48,234 nt of DNA from an uncultured Prevotella sp. (GTDB lineage: Bacteria > Bacteroidota > Bacteroidia > Bacteroidales > Bacteroidaceae). The stretch covers positions 1 through 48,234 of the forward strand of contig CAMHPC010000004.1 of NCBI GenBank assembly GCA_946186945.1, in the 5' to 3' direction. How positions within the stretch are numbered: position 1 is the stretch's first letter; every line of letters starts with the position of its first letter. Made by a program: the position numbers and the translations under genes. Positions 1-6,628 of the stretch are shown here, one piece after another. The notes beneath the pieces were generated by a model. The model saw only the letters and a list, made by a program, of their open reading frames with translations, did no database searches and had not been told where the DNA came from.

Positions 1-45
1 ATTTTCATTCTCTTTAGACCTCAAAATGTGTCAAGTTTTTTTAGT

Positions 46-480
46 TCAAGTCACTTCATCTAAATCAACCTCATTATTGTTTTTTAATTTCTTAAACGGA
101 TGATAGTTCTTAGGAAAGACTCTATGCGACAGGTATATCGGATCGGTTCGATAATATTTGCATCTTATGGAATAGATAATAAATTGCTCAAGTCGCTGAT
201 GGCAACCTTGATAAAGGCATATATATCTGATTATGTATATGATAACGATTGTTGCAATTGTTGTTAATATAAGTTCATCTAAACAATACATATCGTTGCT
301 CTTTACAAGTGAATTACTAGAAAAAAATATGTTTGAATGAATATAAACATATCCAAAGCCATAAAATACGCTTAATAATGCAACAATTAGCACTATTATA
401 CTGTTTAGATTTGAGTTATTATTGATGGCATATTGTTCATGTAATTGCAATTCCATCTCTTTTACTTCACTATTAATCAT
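46..480 (-). CDS. Small two-helix membrane protein of unknown function
   Basis: This is a 144-residue protein that I do not recognise. It has two clear hydrophobic segments, at about residues 27-47 and 69-90, and ends in a charged tail (KKLKNNNEVDLDE). The tail probably lies in the cytoplasm, as does the short acidic N-terminus. The gene is much richer in A+T than the housekeeping genes further right, which suggests recent acquisition or weak selection. No TAnnTTTG element sits directly before the ATG. The nearest good leftward promoter is about 350 nt upstream, at 840-871. The protein could be an accessory or immunity-type membrane protein, but nothing in the sequence proves that. The coding call rests on ORF length, membrane topology and an ordinary ATG start. 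Confidence 0.55.
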   Translation of the reverse strand: MINSEVKEMELQLHEQYAINNNSNLNSIIVLIVALLSVFYGFGYVYIHSNIFFSSNSLVKSNDMYCLDELILTTIATIVIIYIIRYICLYQGCHQRLEQFIIYSIRCKYYRTDPIYLSHRVFPKNYHPFKKLKNNNEVDLDEVT

Positions 481-839
481 GAGTATTGTTTATGTTTGTG
501 TAAAAACTACCAATAGGCTCTCCCCGTGTGCCAATAGAAAGCTTTGTCAAATAGATACGCAAAAAGCGTGGCACTGTGTGCCAGCATCGTCCAATAGTGG
601 TCCTAGGAAAACCTTCAACATCAGATGCTACAACAACAGGCCACGCCATATAGGTGTGGTGTGATGTGGCATGCTTTTCTTGATGTTGTGTAGAAATTTC
701 CTAGGTTTCTATTGAACAGAAAGCATAACGCTCATTTTACCGACAAAGTATTGACAAACAAATGGTTACGCCAAAAGTCCATCAGAAGCGTGTGCCCACA
801 CAGGGACGACTCCCTGACAGAACATTACGTCTTCGACTG

Positions 840-871
840 CAAATATAAAAAAATATGTTTTATTTGCCAAA
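840..871 (-). promoter_or_regulatory. Leftward Bacteroidetes-type promoter
   Basis: On the minus strand TTTG (868-871) is followed after 20 nt by TATATTTG (840-847). This is an exact fit to the Bacteroidetes TTTG-N19-21-TAnnTTTG pattern. No gene starts close by. The next leftward gene begins at 480, so a leader of roughly 350 nt or a short unannotated transcript is implied. Confidence 0.6.
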
Positions 872-969
872 ATTTTTTGCTGTCCTTTTTTGTCCTTTTT
901 GGGGGCTCCACGCCCCAGGGGCGGGGTCAGGGGCGGGGTGACAAACAATCTTCCAACCACTTTTCATGT

Positions 970-999
970 CTCCGTGCTCTCAGTGCCCCAGTGGTGAAA
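970..999 (+). repeat. Left inverted repeat bounding the ATPase gene
   Basis: This 30-nt sequence contains TCCGTGCTCTCAGTGCC followed by GTGGTGAAA. Its reverse complement recurs at 2675-2704 with only two mismatches, in the middle (CCA against TCT). It sits 23 nt upstream of the -33 element of the ATPase promoter, so the pair encloses promoter and gene and almost nothing else. Confidence 0.85.
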
Positions 1000-1022
1000 T
1001 AACAGAACGGAAATCTGTTTTT

Positions 1023-1054
1023 TTTGTGCGTATGAAAAAAAATCATTATCTTCG
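1023..1054 (+). promoter_or_regulatory. Promoter of the AAA ATPase gene
   Basis: TTTG at 1023-1026 is followed after 20 nt by TATCTTCG at 1047-1054, a close match to TAnnTTTG. The expected transcript start is near 1060, just before the ATG at 1074. Possible in-frame starts further upstream (from 966) therefore lie outside the transcript. Confidence 0.75.
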
Positions 1055-1073
1055 CAGCCAAAGAGCACTGACT

Positions 1074-2666
1074 ATGGAAAGATTCTTCAATACAGCAGGA
1101 CCAAACATACCTGAGGACAACTACACCATCAACCCACTAAAACGGTTCGACTTAGATGACATTCTGACGTTAATACGCCAGAAACGCTATTTCGTGCTCC
1201 ATGCCCCGCGTCAGACGGGCAAGACCTCGTGCCTGCTGGCCCTGCGCGACTACCTCAACGCGCACGACGACTACATCTGCGTATATGCCAACGTGGAGGG
1301 TGGTCAGGCTTCGCGCAATGATGTACAGAGCGTGGTGAAGTCTGCCGTTGACATGATAGCTGAACAAGCGAGAAGTATTGTGAAGAGCGAAGTGCCCTTT
1401 GCTGTTCGCAATAGTGTTCAGAACGTTGGTAAGGACAGCATGCTTACGGCATACCTGCGTCGTTTGTCTGAGGCTCTGCCCAAACCCCTTGTACTCTTCA
1501 TCGACGAGATAGACGCGCTGGTGGGCGACAGTCTGGTGAGCGTGCTGCGTCAGATACGTGCCGGATACACAGACCGCCCAAAGGCCTTCCCGCAGAGCAT
1601 CGTGCTGTGCGGCGTGCGCGACTACCGTATCGTGCTCTCCAACCAGGACATAGTGACCGGCGGCTCGGCATTCAACATCAAAGCCGAATCGCTGCGCCTG
1701 GGTAACTTCTCCCGCGAGGAGATACACGAGCTGTACATGCAGCACACGGAGGAGACGGGACAGGTGTTCGACGAGGCGTGCTTCCCGATGATATGGGAGG
1801 CTACCGAAGGACAGCCGTGGCTGGTGAACGCGCTGGGACGCGAGGTGACATGGAGCATGAAGGAGAACCGCGACCGCTCCGTGCGCATAATCCCCGAGAT
1901 GATATACCGCGCCCAGGAGCACATCATCTACCGCCGCGACACACATATCGACATACTGATAGACAAGCTGCGTGAACCAAGGGTGAAGCGGGTGATTGAG
2001 CCGATGATTTCGGGCGATATGGATATCAACGACGAGAACATCCCCTCCGACGACCTGCAGTATGTGGTGGACATGGGACTGATAAAGATGGAACGCGGCA
2101 AACCACGCCGCATTGCCAATGGCATATACCGAGAGATCATACCGCGTGAACTGACGTGGAGCGACCAGTCGTCGCTCACTCAGGAGCCGCAGTGGTATGA
2201 GAACGAGGACGGCAGCATAGACATGGAAAAACTGCTACTGGACTTCCAGCAGTTCTTCCGCCAGAACGCCGACTCATGGATAGCGCGCTTCGACTACGCT
2301 GAGGCGGGTCCGCAGCTGCTGCTCCAGGCTTTCCTGCAGCGCATAGTCAACGGCGGCGGGTACATAGACCGTGAGTACGGCATCGGCCGCAAGCGCACCG
2401 ACCTGCTGATACGCAAGCCGCTGACTGACCACTACGGCGGTCCGGTGCAGCGTATAGTGCTGGAGTTGAAGATTCTGCGCGGCGCCCTGGAGCCCACGAT
2501 AGAGCGCGGCCTGCAGCAGACCTCGGAGTACATGGACCTGGTGGGCGCAGTAGACGAGGGTCACCTCATCATCTTCGACCGCTCCCAGACCCGCAGCTGG
2601 GATGAGCGCATCTGGCACGAGAAGCGCCAGTACGCCACCCGCACCATCACTGTCTGGGGGATGTAA
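1074..2666 (+). CDS. AAA-family ATPase with C-terminal PD-(D/E)XK-like nuclease domain
   Basis: This is a 530-residue protein. The N-terminal half is a P-loop ATPase of the AAA-like kind common in Bacteroidetes. It shows Walker A APRQTGKTS (44-52), Walker B LVLFIDEIDAL (139-149) and a sensor-like segment IVLCGVRDYR (176-185). A helical linker follows. The C-terminal part has GRKRTDLLI (438-446) and IVLELKI (461-467), then GLQQTSEYM. This is the D...ExK...Q spacing of PD-(D/E)XK nucleases, with D443, E464, K466 and Q481/Q482 as likely key residues. The start at 1074 was chosen because the promoter lies at 1023-1054. Related ATPase-nuclease fusions occur in many near-identical copies in gut Bacteroidetes, and their role is unproven. 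Defence or mobile-element functions are guesses. It stands alone between inverted repeats, with no partner gene. Confidence 0.85.
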   Translation: MERFFNTAGPNIPEDNYTINPLKRFDLDDILTLIRQKRYFVLHAPRQTGKTSCLLALRDYLNAHDDYICVYANVEGGQASRNDVQSVVKSAVDMIAEQARSIVKSEVPFAVRNSVQNVGKDSMLTAYLRRLSEALPKPLVLFIDEIDALVGDSLVSVLRQIRAGYTDRPKAFPQSIVLCGVRDYRIVLSNQDIVTGGSAFNIKAESLRLGNFSREEIHELYMQHTEETGQVFDEACFPMIWEATEGQPWLVNALGREVTWSMKENRDRSVRIIPEMIYRAQEHIIYRRDTHIDILIDKLREPRVKRVIEPMISGDMDINDENIPSDDLQYVVDMGLIKMERGKPRRIANGIYREIIPRELTWSDQSSLTQEPQWYENEDGSIDMEKLLLDFQQFFRQNADSWIARFDYAEAGPQLLLQAFLQRIVNGGGYIDREYGIGRKRTDLLIRKPLTDHYGGPVQRIVLELKILRGALEPTIERGLQQTSEYMDLVGAVDEGHLIIFDRSQTRSWDERIWHEKRQYATRTITVWGM

Positions 2667-2674
2667 CCCGTCTT

Positions 2675-2704
2675 TTTCACCACAGAGGCACTGAGAGCAC
2701 GGAG
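2675..2704 (-). repeat. Right inverted repeat bounding the ATPase gene
   Basis: This copy begins nine bases after the ATPase stop codon and is the reverse complement of 970-999 except for two central positions. Read on the plus strand it begins TTTCACCACAGAGGCAC. Confidence 0.85.
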
Positions 2705-2716
2705 GTAACCACTGTT

Positions 2717-2886
2717 CGTCAGGATTTACGAACCTGACGCATGGAGTTTGAGGATTTGCAATCCTCTATGAAAAAGATGTTATGAAATTATTTCAACGGA
2801 TAACATATCCGTGACTTAGTACAGGCGGATAGCATATCCGCCTGAACGTTATATCCTCCTGAACTAAGTCTGAACGGAATATCCGT
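2717..2886. repeat. Array of five short palindromes, two of them nested
   Basis: Perfect hairpins follow one another. They are CGTCAGG/CCTGACG (2717-2739), GAGGATT-tgc-AATCCTC (2750-2766), ACGGATA-aca-TATCCGT (2796-2812), AGGCGGATA-gca-TATCCGCCT (2823-2843) and ACGGA-ata-TCCGT (2874-2886). The fourth lies inside a wider inverted pair GACTTAGT (2813-2820) / ACTAAGTC (2863-2870). Three have the same plan, a CGGAT-type arm around a three-base loop, so they look like copies of one palindromic repeat family. The array fills the gap between the ATPase gene and the next promoter. It could act as a transcript end or as a target for mobile sequences. Confidence 0.75.
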
Positions 2887-2936
2887 CGGAACGGCGGCTG
2901 AACGGCCACCTTAGCAAAAAAAATCTATGAATTTAT

Positions 2937-2967
2937 TTTGTTCTTCTCTCACTTTGCACTATCTTCG
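2937..2967 (+). promoter_or_regulatory. Promoter of the 188-residue helical protein gene
   Basis: TTTG (2937-2940), 19 nt, then TATCTTCG (2960-2967). The ATG follows 17 nt after the -7 element. The -7 sequence is identical to that of the ATPase gene at 1047. Confidence 0.75.
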
Positions 2968-2984
2968 CCAATAAAACGAGGAGT

Positions 2985-3551
2985 ATGGAGCAAGAACTAT
3001 TAAAACAGAAGGTGGGACAAAAGGCCGGCTTTTCACCCGAGACATCGCACGACTTCAATGACCTGAGCCAACTGATTCAGGAAGCCACAGGCGAATATCT
3101 GTCGCCCACCACGCTGAAACGTATATGGGGATACCTGAAGAAGGAACAGGTGCAGACACGCCGTCACACACACGATGTGCTTGCACGCTACCTGGGCTTC
3201 AACAACTACCGCTCATTCATCGAAACAATACAGGGGGAACAAGGGGTGCAAAGCATGATATTGGCCAACAACAAGGTGACGCCGGAGGACCTGTCCATCG
3301 GACAGCAACTCTGTATCACCTGGTTGCCCGACCGACGTGTCGTGGTGGAACACCTAGGCGAAGGCCGGTTTACAGTACACGAAGTCGAGAATGCCAAACT
3401 GACCGTCGGCGATACCTTCACCTGTCACCTCCTGCTCCAAAACGAACCTCTTTACTTAGACAATGTGTCGCACCAAGATACTGTATTCCCCGCGTATATC
3501 GCCGGAAAGATAAACGGCGTGAAGATATACAAGATGGAAGTGGTGGGATGA
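2985..3551 (+). CDS. Bacteroidetes-type protein with helical N-terminus (LSxTTLKRxWGY motif)
   Basis: This is a 188-residue protein of unproven function. Residues 1-85 are helical and carry the pattern DFNDLSQLIQEATG..LSPTTLKRIWGY...TRRHTHDVLARYLGFNNYRSF. It recurs at the N-terminus of many Bacteroidetes proteins and resembles a helix-turn-helix unit, so DNA binding is possible. Residues from about 98 onward are predicted to be mostly beta strand (LSIGQQLCITWLPDRRVVVEHLGEGRFTV, shown here only in part by its key turns), like a small barrel. It has its own promoter. Its stop codon lies inside a 14-bp hairpin shared with a converging gene remnant. No function is assigned. Confidence 0.7.
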   Translation: MEQELLKQKVGQKAGFSPETSHDFNDLSQLIQEATGEYLSPTTLKRIWGYLKKEQVQTRRHTHDVLARYLGFNNYRSFIETIQGEQGVQSMILANNKVTPEDLSIGQQLCITWLPDRRVVVEHLGEGRFTVHEVENAKLTVGDTFTCHLLLQNEPLYLDNVSHQDTVFPAYIAGKINGVKIYKMEVVG

Positions 3552-3570
3552 CCAGAGGTCATCTCACCAC
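3540..3570. terminator. Long hairpin at the convergent gene ends
   Basis: A 14-bp stem (3540-3553 with 3557-3570, one G-T pair, loop AGA) contains both the TGA of the rightward 188-residue gene (3549-3551) and the TGA of the leftward remnant (3559-3561). No T-run follows on either strand, so intrinsic termination is possible but not certain. Confidence 0.45.
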
Positions 3571-3715
3571 CACCTTGTATTGTTCGGCGGATATGCCGTC
3601 TCTCTTTACCTCGATGATATTGACACCGGGAGCCAGACAGATCCAGTCCGTTGTGGGCTTTGAAACTGAGTAAGAGACTCTCGCCCTCTCCGTCAACAGA
3701 TATGCCAAAAAATGG
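3559..3715 (-). pseudogene. Decayed 3' end of a leftward gene
   Basis: The minus strand reads ...FFGISVDGEGESLLLSF.AHNGLDL in one frame. It then continues, after a one-frame shift near 3640, as LAPGVNIIEVKRD...YKVVVR and a stop at 3559. Both halves look like protein, and joined they resemble the final beta strands of a secreted or surface protein. No start, promoter or upstream domains remain: the sequence to the right is a palindrome and then the AbiE gene. The call is made by eye, and the source family is unknown. Confidence 0.35.
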
Positions 3716-3745
3716 CAAATTTGGGGGATTATAGCGTTGCAGTAC

Positions 3746-3800
3746 CTCCTACGAGGCGTGTTTCCATGAGCGAAGGCTCTGTCATGAGCCTTCTTAGGAG
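3746..3800. repeat. Nested inverted repeat next to the AbiE toxin gene end
   Basis: An outer CTCCTA (3746-3751) / TAGGAG (3795-3800) pair encloses an inner 8-bp stem GAAGGCTC (3772-3779) / GAGCCTTC (3786-3793) with loop TGTCAT. It lies just beyond the stop of the leftward nucleotidyltransferase gene. It may end its transcript or mark an old insertion boundary. Confidence 0.5.
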
Positions 3801-3830
3801 TTCCAAAGTGTGGGGCTCGATGATTATTAC

Positions 3831-4895
3831 TTATAACATTGACTGTATTTCATTCCAATAGAAGAAAGCCTCTGGATGGGTCTTCTTTAGTTTGTTTAAC
3901 TTTGTAGGAAACGGCTGATTAACGGTTTGCGCTACCAATTCATCTAATTTGGTTGGGTCATAATGATGCACCTCATTAATACCATATTCCAAAAGTTTAC
4001 AGAGATAAGCGGCTTTGGCGGCATTGATGATAGCAGAGTCGAGGGTATATTTCTCACTGTGAATGAAGTTTCCAATACGGATGATGCCATCTTGCAACAG
4101 TTTGAATTCGTCAGGATTCTCTACACCACGCATACTAATGCACAGGGCGGTATGGTAGATATCATCGATAACCTGCTGGATGTTGTCTTTCTGTAAGTGA
4201 CGATACTCTAATTCAATGGCAGCTAGCTTCGTGAAGGTGTTCCTTGTGACAGAGATATCGTCTGTGATGTCAAACAAAGATGCAACATCAAAGAGTTGTT
4301 TGATGATCTCCATTGTACACTTCTTCTCGCCCTTAAAGAATGGAATGCCAGTAGTGTGAGGAGCAAAAGCTGTTAGTTTATCACCAAGCAAGTCTTCGTG
4401 ACTTGGGAGTTTTACCATAACAAGAGGCTCCTCGGTAAGAAGTAGTGGGCTTTGGATGGGCAGAGAAACAACTTTGGAATAGTGTGTTTCCTCGAAGAGG
4501 ACATCGAGTAAGATCTTGTCCTGACCGCCATTGCCAGGATAGCTCACCTCGTAGAAGAACTTGGCATGCTTTTTTGGAACATCTGTGCGCGATATGCGTT
4601 CTACCAGTTCCACCTTACTAAAGCCATATTCATCGGCATATTTGGCGAGATAATCCTCTATTACGGTACCTGGCGGACAAATAATATCTATATCTATGGA
4701 CAAACGTTTGCTGGTATTCAGGTGAAGCATCAGGGAGCTACCACCTTTGAAAAGGAAAGGACAGTCTGAACGGACTAAAGCCTCTAACAGCGAGAAAGCC
4801 CGAATGGTTTTCTCAATTAATGACTTGTCGTGAACGCCCATCTTTTGCGCAACCTCCGTTATCCATTCAAGGGATCGGCTTTTTGGATTAATCAT
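3831..4895 (-). CDS. AbiEii-like nucleotidyltransferase, toxin of a type IV-like toxin-antitoxin pair
   Basis: This is a 354-residue protein of the AbiEii/AbiGii nucleotidyltransferase family. The polymerase-beta fold signature is present: FKGGSSLML (49-57), then R64-LSIDID with D68 and D70 as the likely metal ligands. A conserved lysine region, DLLGDKLTAFAPHTTG, follows, with a helical C-terminal domain after it. Family members of this kind transfer nucleotides to tRNA or other targets and stop growth when not neutralised, and several systems abort phage infection. The gene follows its partner with an 8-nt overlap (4888-4895), so the two are cotranslated. Both genes are A+T-rich relative to the neighbouring operons, as expected for acquired defence genes. 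Function is inferred from family and pairing. Confidence 0.85.
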   Translation of the reverse strand: MINPKSRSLEWITEVAQKMGVHDKSLIEKTIRAFSLLEALVRSDCPFLFKGGSSLMLHLNTSKRLSIDIDIICPPGTVIEDYLAKYADEYGFSKVELVERISRTDVPKKHAKFFYEVSYPGNGGQDKILLDVLFEETHYSKVVSLPIQSPLLLTEEPLVMVKLPSHEDLLGDKLTAFAPHTTGIPFFKGEKKCTMEIIKQLFDVASLFDITDDISVTRNTFTKLAAIELEYRHLQKDNIQQVIDDIYHTALCISMRGVENPDEFKLLQDGIIRIGNFIHSEKYTLDSAIINAAKAAYLCKLLEYGINEVHHYDPTKLDELVAQTVNQPFPTKLNKLKKTHPEAFFYWNEIQSML

Positions 4896-5619
4896 TTTCT
4901 ATGCTGTTTATGATTTTTTCTACCTTTGTTTTACGGTTACGACGAGAGGCATATCTCATCAGCTTACTCATGTTGACATGATTCCTCTCCCGAGTGTATT
5001 CAAATATATTGTATATTTCTGAGCCACTAGCAAAAAACAACTCATTGTCACCTATGGCATCAACCAAGATTTTTTCAATACGTGGTACGGTACAACCATC
5101 CACTTCTGTCAACGGAGACTGGCCTATCAACTGGCGTACGACAATAGCATCGGTGCCCGTCAAATAACGGTCGCAGTCCATGAGCGAAGGCGAAATTAAG
5201 ATGTTCCTGTTTAGGTTCATTCTCCGTAAGAAATTGAAAACAGATTCCATACCGTCCTTCTCGACATCAACAAGGGTATAGCCAATATTCGGAACATGAA
5301 GCATGAATGAAGACAGCACCATCGGACTCCAGATACAGAAATCGAGAAATGGGAATTGCCGTTTGAGTTTGCTAAATATTTCTTTCTCAGCTTCTGATGG
5401 CCGATAGACAAACTCTGGCAAACTTTTATCGGTAAGTTCATATTCCCCGTATCCTATTCGACGTAGCATGCCAGAGGCAATAAGACGATTGATTTGTAAA
5501 TTTATGGCCTCTACCTTGATATCCACTTTCCGACTGGCAATATCTAGCAAAAGGTCTTTCCGATGGAAAGTCCTTCCTTGTATGTTTGCATAGTTCAATA
5601 TCGTCTCTGTCGCTGTCAT
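4888..5619 (-). CDS. AbiEi-role antitoxin with winged-helix N-terminus
   Basis: This is a 243-residue protein encoded directly before and overlapping the AbiEii-like gene. The first 65 residues (ILNYANIQGRTFHRKDLLL...LIASGMLRRIGYGEYEL) have the helix-helix-strand pattern of a winged helix-turn-helix. The remainder matches a Bacteroidetes protein type that regularly accompanies AbiEii toxins, possibly the DUF6577 group, though I cannot verify that name here. By analogy with AbiEi it should both neutralise the toxin and repress its own promoter. The ATG at 5619 was chosen over one at 5661 because the -7 element (5639-5646) lies downstream of the latter. An 11-bp inverted repeat overlaps the promoter, as autoregulation would require. 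Confidence 0.75.
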   Translation of the reverse strand: MTATETILNYANIQGRTFHRKDLLLDIASRKVDIKVEAINLQINRLIASGMLRRIGYGEYELTDKSLPEFVYRPSEAEKEIFSKLKRQFPFLDFCIWSPMVLSSFMLHVPNIGYTLVDVEKDGMESVFNFLRRMNLNRNILISPSLMDCDRYLTGTDAIVVRQLIGQSPLTEVDGCTVPRIEKILVDAIGDNELFFASGSEIYNIFEYTRERNHVNMSKLMRYASRRNRKTKVEKIINSIEND

Positions 5620-5638
5620 AAGCCCTATGATTTGGCTG

Positions 5639-5691
5639 CAAAAATATATCATTTTTGTCAAACTTCCAAATATTTTGTCTAAAATGATATA
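5639..5691 (-). promoter_or_regulatory. AbiE promoter with inverted-repeat operator
   Basis: On the minus strand TTTG (5667-5670), 20 nt and TATTTTTG (5639-5646) form a full promoter. Two perfect 11-bp half-sites, TATATCATTTT (5645-5655) and AAAATGATATA (5681-5691), flank the -33 element with 25 bp between them. Their centre-to-centre distance is 36 bp, about 3.4 helical turns. This is a plausible operator for the winged-helix antitoxin. The promoter starts only a few bases beyond the stop of the upstream leftward gene. Confidence 0.7.
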
Positions 5692-5703
5692 CTTCTGTTA
5701 GTT

Positions 5704-6618
5704 TCAATACTCCACATACGGTCTGAGGCGCGCTATCTGGTCGGGGGTGAACTCGCGGGAGAGGGACAGTTCGCCGAGGGAGTCGAGAGGGGCACCCTTC
5801 TGGTTGATGTAGTCGCGTATGGCACGGGCCTGGATGAAGGAGATGTAAGGATGGGCTTTCAACTTAGCCACACTGCTGCGGTTGAGGTTGATGCGGCGGA
5901 GGGAGGGAGTGCCAAGAGTGAAGAAAGAAAGCGACGACTGCGGGAAATTGTCAATCTCAAGCAGTTGGCTGACCGAATAATAGCCGCCCAACTGCTCCCT
6001 GTATCTCACTATGCGCTGAGCCAGTGCACTGCCTATGCCCGGCACACGGCGCAGGGCGGTGGTGTCGGCATCATTGAGCGACAGCATCGTGCCCTCAGCC
6101 ATCTTCACGGGATATTTCAAAGTGTCGCGCACCTGACGTTCGGGCAGGAGGGTGCTCGCCGGCTGATACTCTTCGGAGATATGAATGTACGGGCGCAACT
6201 CACGAAACTGTTTCACCGTGAGACCATACAGACGACCGAAGTCGTCGGGTGTGCGATACACGCCACCCTTGGCGCGATACTTGTATATGTTGCGCACCTG
6301 CCACGGCTGCAGGCCCAGCTCAAGGAGTTGGGTGCTGTCGGCGGTGTTGGGGTCGAAGGTGGAGAGCACCACTCTCCTACCCTCCACATAGTATGTGCGC
6401 GGAGGATAGTAGCGCTGGCGGTTTTGCCGATAAGCACGACGCGTGGTGTCGTAAGGCACGGGGGCCACTGCCAGCGAGTCGGCAGCGGTGACCGATGTCT
6501 CGGTATAGCCTGTGCCCACGATGTAGATGGTGCCGAAGAGTATGACAAGCACCGCGCCGAGCACCAGCAGTACACGGCGGTCGGACTTGTTGAAATAGAA
6601 AAACTCCTTCAGCCACAT
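5704..6618 (-). CDS. Membrane-anchored helix-hairpin-helix (ComEA-like) protein
   Basis: This is a 304-residue protein. One N-terminal membrane helix (about 16-37) follows a short cytoplasmic piece. After a linker rich in tyrosine and arginine there are three helix-hairpin-helix units, at about 87-145, 180-222 and 243-300. The middle one has the classic DADTTALRRVPGIGSALAQRIVRYRE pattern, quoted here through its core VPGIGSALA. Such units bind DNA through the backbone. In ComEA the domain takes up DNA in the periplasm, whereas in Bacteroidetes the multi-HhH version has no proven role. It is the last gene of an operon with two NSS symporters, 10 nt after the second. Confidence 0.8.
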   Translation of the reverse strand: MWLKEFFYFNKSDRRVLLVLGAVLVILFGTIYIVGTGYTETSVTAADSLAVAPVPYDTTRRAYRQNRQRYYPPRTYYVEGRRVVLSTFDPNTADSTQLLELGLQPWQVRNIYKYRAKGGVYRTPDDFGRLYGLTVKQFRELRPYIHISEEYQPASTLLPERQVRDTLKYPVKMAEGTMLSLNDADTTALRRVPGIGSALAQRIVRYREQLGGYYSVSQLLEIDNFPQSSLSFFTLGTPSLRRINLNRSSVAKLKAHPYISFIQARAIRDYINQKGAPLDSLGELSLSREFTPDQIARLRPYVEY

Positions 6619-6628
6619 GTTTTCTTCA

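Larger units (their letters stand above)
481..1022. other. Gene-free stretch with hairpins and a GC-rich tandem repeat
   Basis: No convincing gene lies here. Visible structures are hairpins ACGC-aaaaa-GCGT (557-569) and TGGCAC-tgt-GTGCCA (569-583). There is an imperfect inverted pair around CCTAGGAAA: CAATAG..CCTAGGAAA near 591-610, and its reverse complement near 698-715. A tandem AGGGGCGGGGT repeat occupies 917-927 and 929-939. A leftward promoter lies at 840-871. Its transcript could begin with an ATG opening a 19-codon frame that ends in VWAHASDGLLA. I cannot show that this peptide is real. The left inverted repeat of the ATPase unit lies at 970-999. Confidence 0.5.
970..2704. mobile_element. 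Candidate mobile unit: inverted repeats around one ATPase-nuclease gene
   Basis: A 1,735-bp block is bounded by near-perfect 30-nt inverted repeats and contains one promoter and one gene. The sequence AACCACT(T/G)TT occurs outside both ends (955-964 and 2707-2716, one mismatch in ten), but not at equal distance from the repeats, so it is only a weak target-duplication candidate. No transposase is encoded, so any mobility would have to be supplied in trans or through homologous recombination between copies of the repeat. This is inference from structure. Confidence 0.4.

Noticed and set aside
1170..1946. Long open frame on the minus strand, 258 codons, opposite the ATPase gene
   Set aside because: Rich in His, Val and Leu with no domain pattern. 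It mirrors the codon structure of the ATPase gene and has no promoter.
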